A stretch of 64,000 nt of DNA from Aeromonas rivuli (GTDB lineage: Bacteria; Pseudomonadota; Gammaproteobacteria; Enterobacterales; Aeromonadaceae): the NCBI RefSeq assembly GCF_000820045.1, contig NZ_CDBJ01000053.1:99393-163392 (forward strand). Direction: 5' to 3'. The first letter of the stretch is position 1; the number at the start of each line of letters is the position of its first letter. This document shows positions 63,460-64,000 of the stretch, piece by piece. The translations under genes were made by a program, and so were the position numbers. The notes beneath the pieces were generated by a model. It made no database searches and was not told the origin of the DNA. It saw only the letters and a list, made by a program, of their open reading frames with translations.

Positions 63460-63789
63460 ATGCTTGATTACATTGCCTTGGGGATCTTGGTATTCGTCGT
63501 CTTGGTCATGTTTTATGGAGTTATCGTCATTCACGATATTCCGTATGAAATTGCCAAACATCGCAATCACCCCCATCAGGATGCCATTCACGTGGCCGGC
63601 TGGGTCAGTCTGTTTACATTGCACGTACTTTGGCCTTTCCTGTGGATCTGGGCCACTATCTATCGCCCCGATCGTGGCTGGGGGTTCAGTCAACGTCTGC
63701 AACAGGACGAAGATGATCTTTCTACCATCAAGCAAGAGCTTGCCGCTTTGCAAGCCCGTATGGCCACGCTCGAACAGCCCAAAAAATAG
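63460..63789 (+). CDS. DUF3302 family membrane protein (YiaW-like)
   Basis: 109 residues with two membrane helices (about 3-25 and 45-65), matching E. coli YiaW in detail: LDYIALGILVFVVLVMFYG, HDIPYEIAKHRNHPH, DAIHVAGWVSLFTLHVLWPF and LWIWATIYRPDRGWG. A coiled-coil tail follows. E. coli yiaW is next to yiaV, an HlyD-type gene, and the same pair is found here. Function unknown; likely accessory to the HlyD-like efflux component. The ATG at 63460 follows GGGAGAAATTGAGG. Confidence 0.92.
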   Translation: MLDYIALGILVFVVLVMFYGVIVIHDIPYEIAKHRNHPHQDAIHVAGWVSLFTLHVLWPFLWIWATIYRPDRGWGFSQRLQQDEDDLSTIKQELAALQARMATLEQPKK

Positions 63790-63799
63790 GTAATATTTC

Positions 63800-64000
63800 A
63801 TGGACTTGCTACTGATCCTTACTTATACCGCTCTCTGTATCGGTATCTTCAAGCTCTTCAAGATCCCCCTCAACAAGTGGACTGTGCCGACGGCCGTGCT
63901 GGGCGGGGTCTTCATCATCGGGGCGCTCATCGTACTGATGAACTACAACCACCCCTATTCAGAGCTGGCACGCAACTATTACGTCTCCACCCCCATAGTG
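63800..64000 (+). CDS. HlyD family secretion protein (YiaV-like), 5' part only
   Basis: The first 67 codons are in the window. They begin [22 protein letters not shown] and continue [22 protein letters not shown] and HPYSEL, close to E. coli YiaV/YibH. Two N-terminal membrane segments are visible; the periplasmic membrane-fusion domain would be beyond the window. It starts 10 bp after the DUF3302 stop, so the two form an operon. Confidence 0.88.
   Translation, partial: MDLLLILTYTALCIGIFKLFKIPLNKWTVPTAVLGGVFIIGALIVLMNYNHPYSELARNYYVSTPIV

Noticed and set aside
1-64000. CRISPR arrays, insertion sequences, prophage, restriction-modification or toxin-antitoxin loci
   Set aside because: No regular short repeats, transposase, integrase, phage or nuclease motifs were seen on either strand.

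Overview
The window reads as chromosome of an Aeromonas-like gammaproteobacterium. It is GC-rich, and the proteins resemble enterobacterial and Vibrio homologues. Gene order partly follows E. coli (adhE-ychE-oppABCDF; hinT-ycfL-lpoB-thiK; ycfP-ndh). Genus is inferred from protein similarity and layout recalled from general knowledge; no search was run. I see no rRNA operon, prophage, insertion sequence, integron or CRISPR array. One tRNA is present, tRNA-Pro(GGG).

Layout. 0-4.7 kb: an FtsX-type ABC permease and a secreted lipocalin-like AttH/CrtC protein, with tandem duplications of its start region and a second, diverged copy of its 3' end beyond an SRPBCC gene. 4.7-6.1 kb: AT-rich islet with one orphan coiled-coil gene. 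6.1-21.4 kb: housekeeping genes (hydrolase, YjbR, GNAT, DUF3802, msrA, argA with ARG boxes, lysC with a lysine riboswitch, APH-fold protein, LTA-synthase-type transferase, MccF-like peptidase, YbjQ, ndh, ycfP, diguanylate cyclase). 21.4-30.6 kb: two tandem M3 oligopeptidases, DUF808, DUF924, secDF without yajC. 30.6-35.3 kb: envelope cluster hinT / TPR lipoprotein / ycfL / lpoB / thiK / DUF6279 lipoprotein. 35.5-45 kb: chemoreceptor with a sigma-28-like promoter, tandem PTPS-fold protein, dihydroorotase, tRNA-Pro, lipoprotein, symporter, periplasmic broad-specificity racemase, alx with a manganese (yybP-ykoY) riboswitch. 45.2-55.7 kb: oppABCDF, ychE, a nonsense-disrupted 2OG-Fe dioxygenase, adhE with an FNR-type promoter. 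55.8-64 kb: HD-GYP phosphodiesterase, btsS-btsR next to a short CstA-family transporter, MscS-family channel, DUF3302 and the start of an HlyD-type protein.

Functional threads: amino acid biosynthesis and its feedback control (ArgR on argA, lysine riboswitch on lysC); peptide import (Opp) and cytoplasmic peptide hydrolysis (M3 pair); peptidoglycan and envelope (LpoB, racemase, MccF/LdcA type, SecDF); c-di-GMP (one GGDEF-type and one HD-GYP enzyme); pyruvate sensing (BtsSR plus CstA family); fermentation (AdhE).

Most of the window is ordinary core genome. I did not find a convincing new multi-gene system. The best candidates for a second look are the attH repeats and 3'-end scar, a matching 3'-end scar behind the dihydroorotase gene next to tRNA-Pro, the AT-rich islet, the broken dioxygenase, and a three-way-junction-like inverted-repeat cluster at 57.1 kb.
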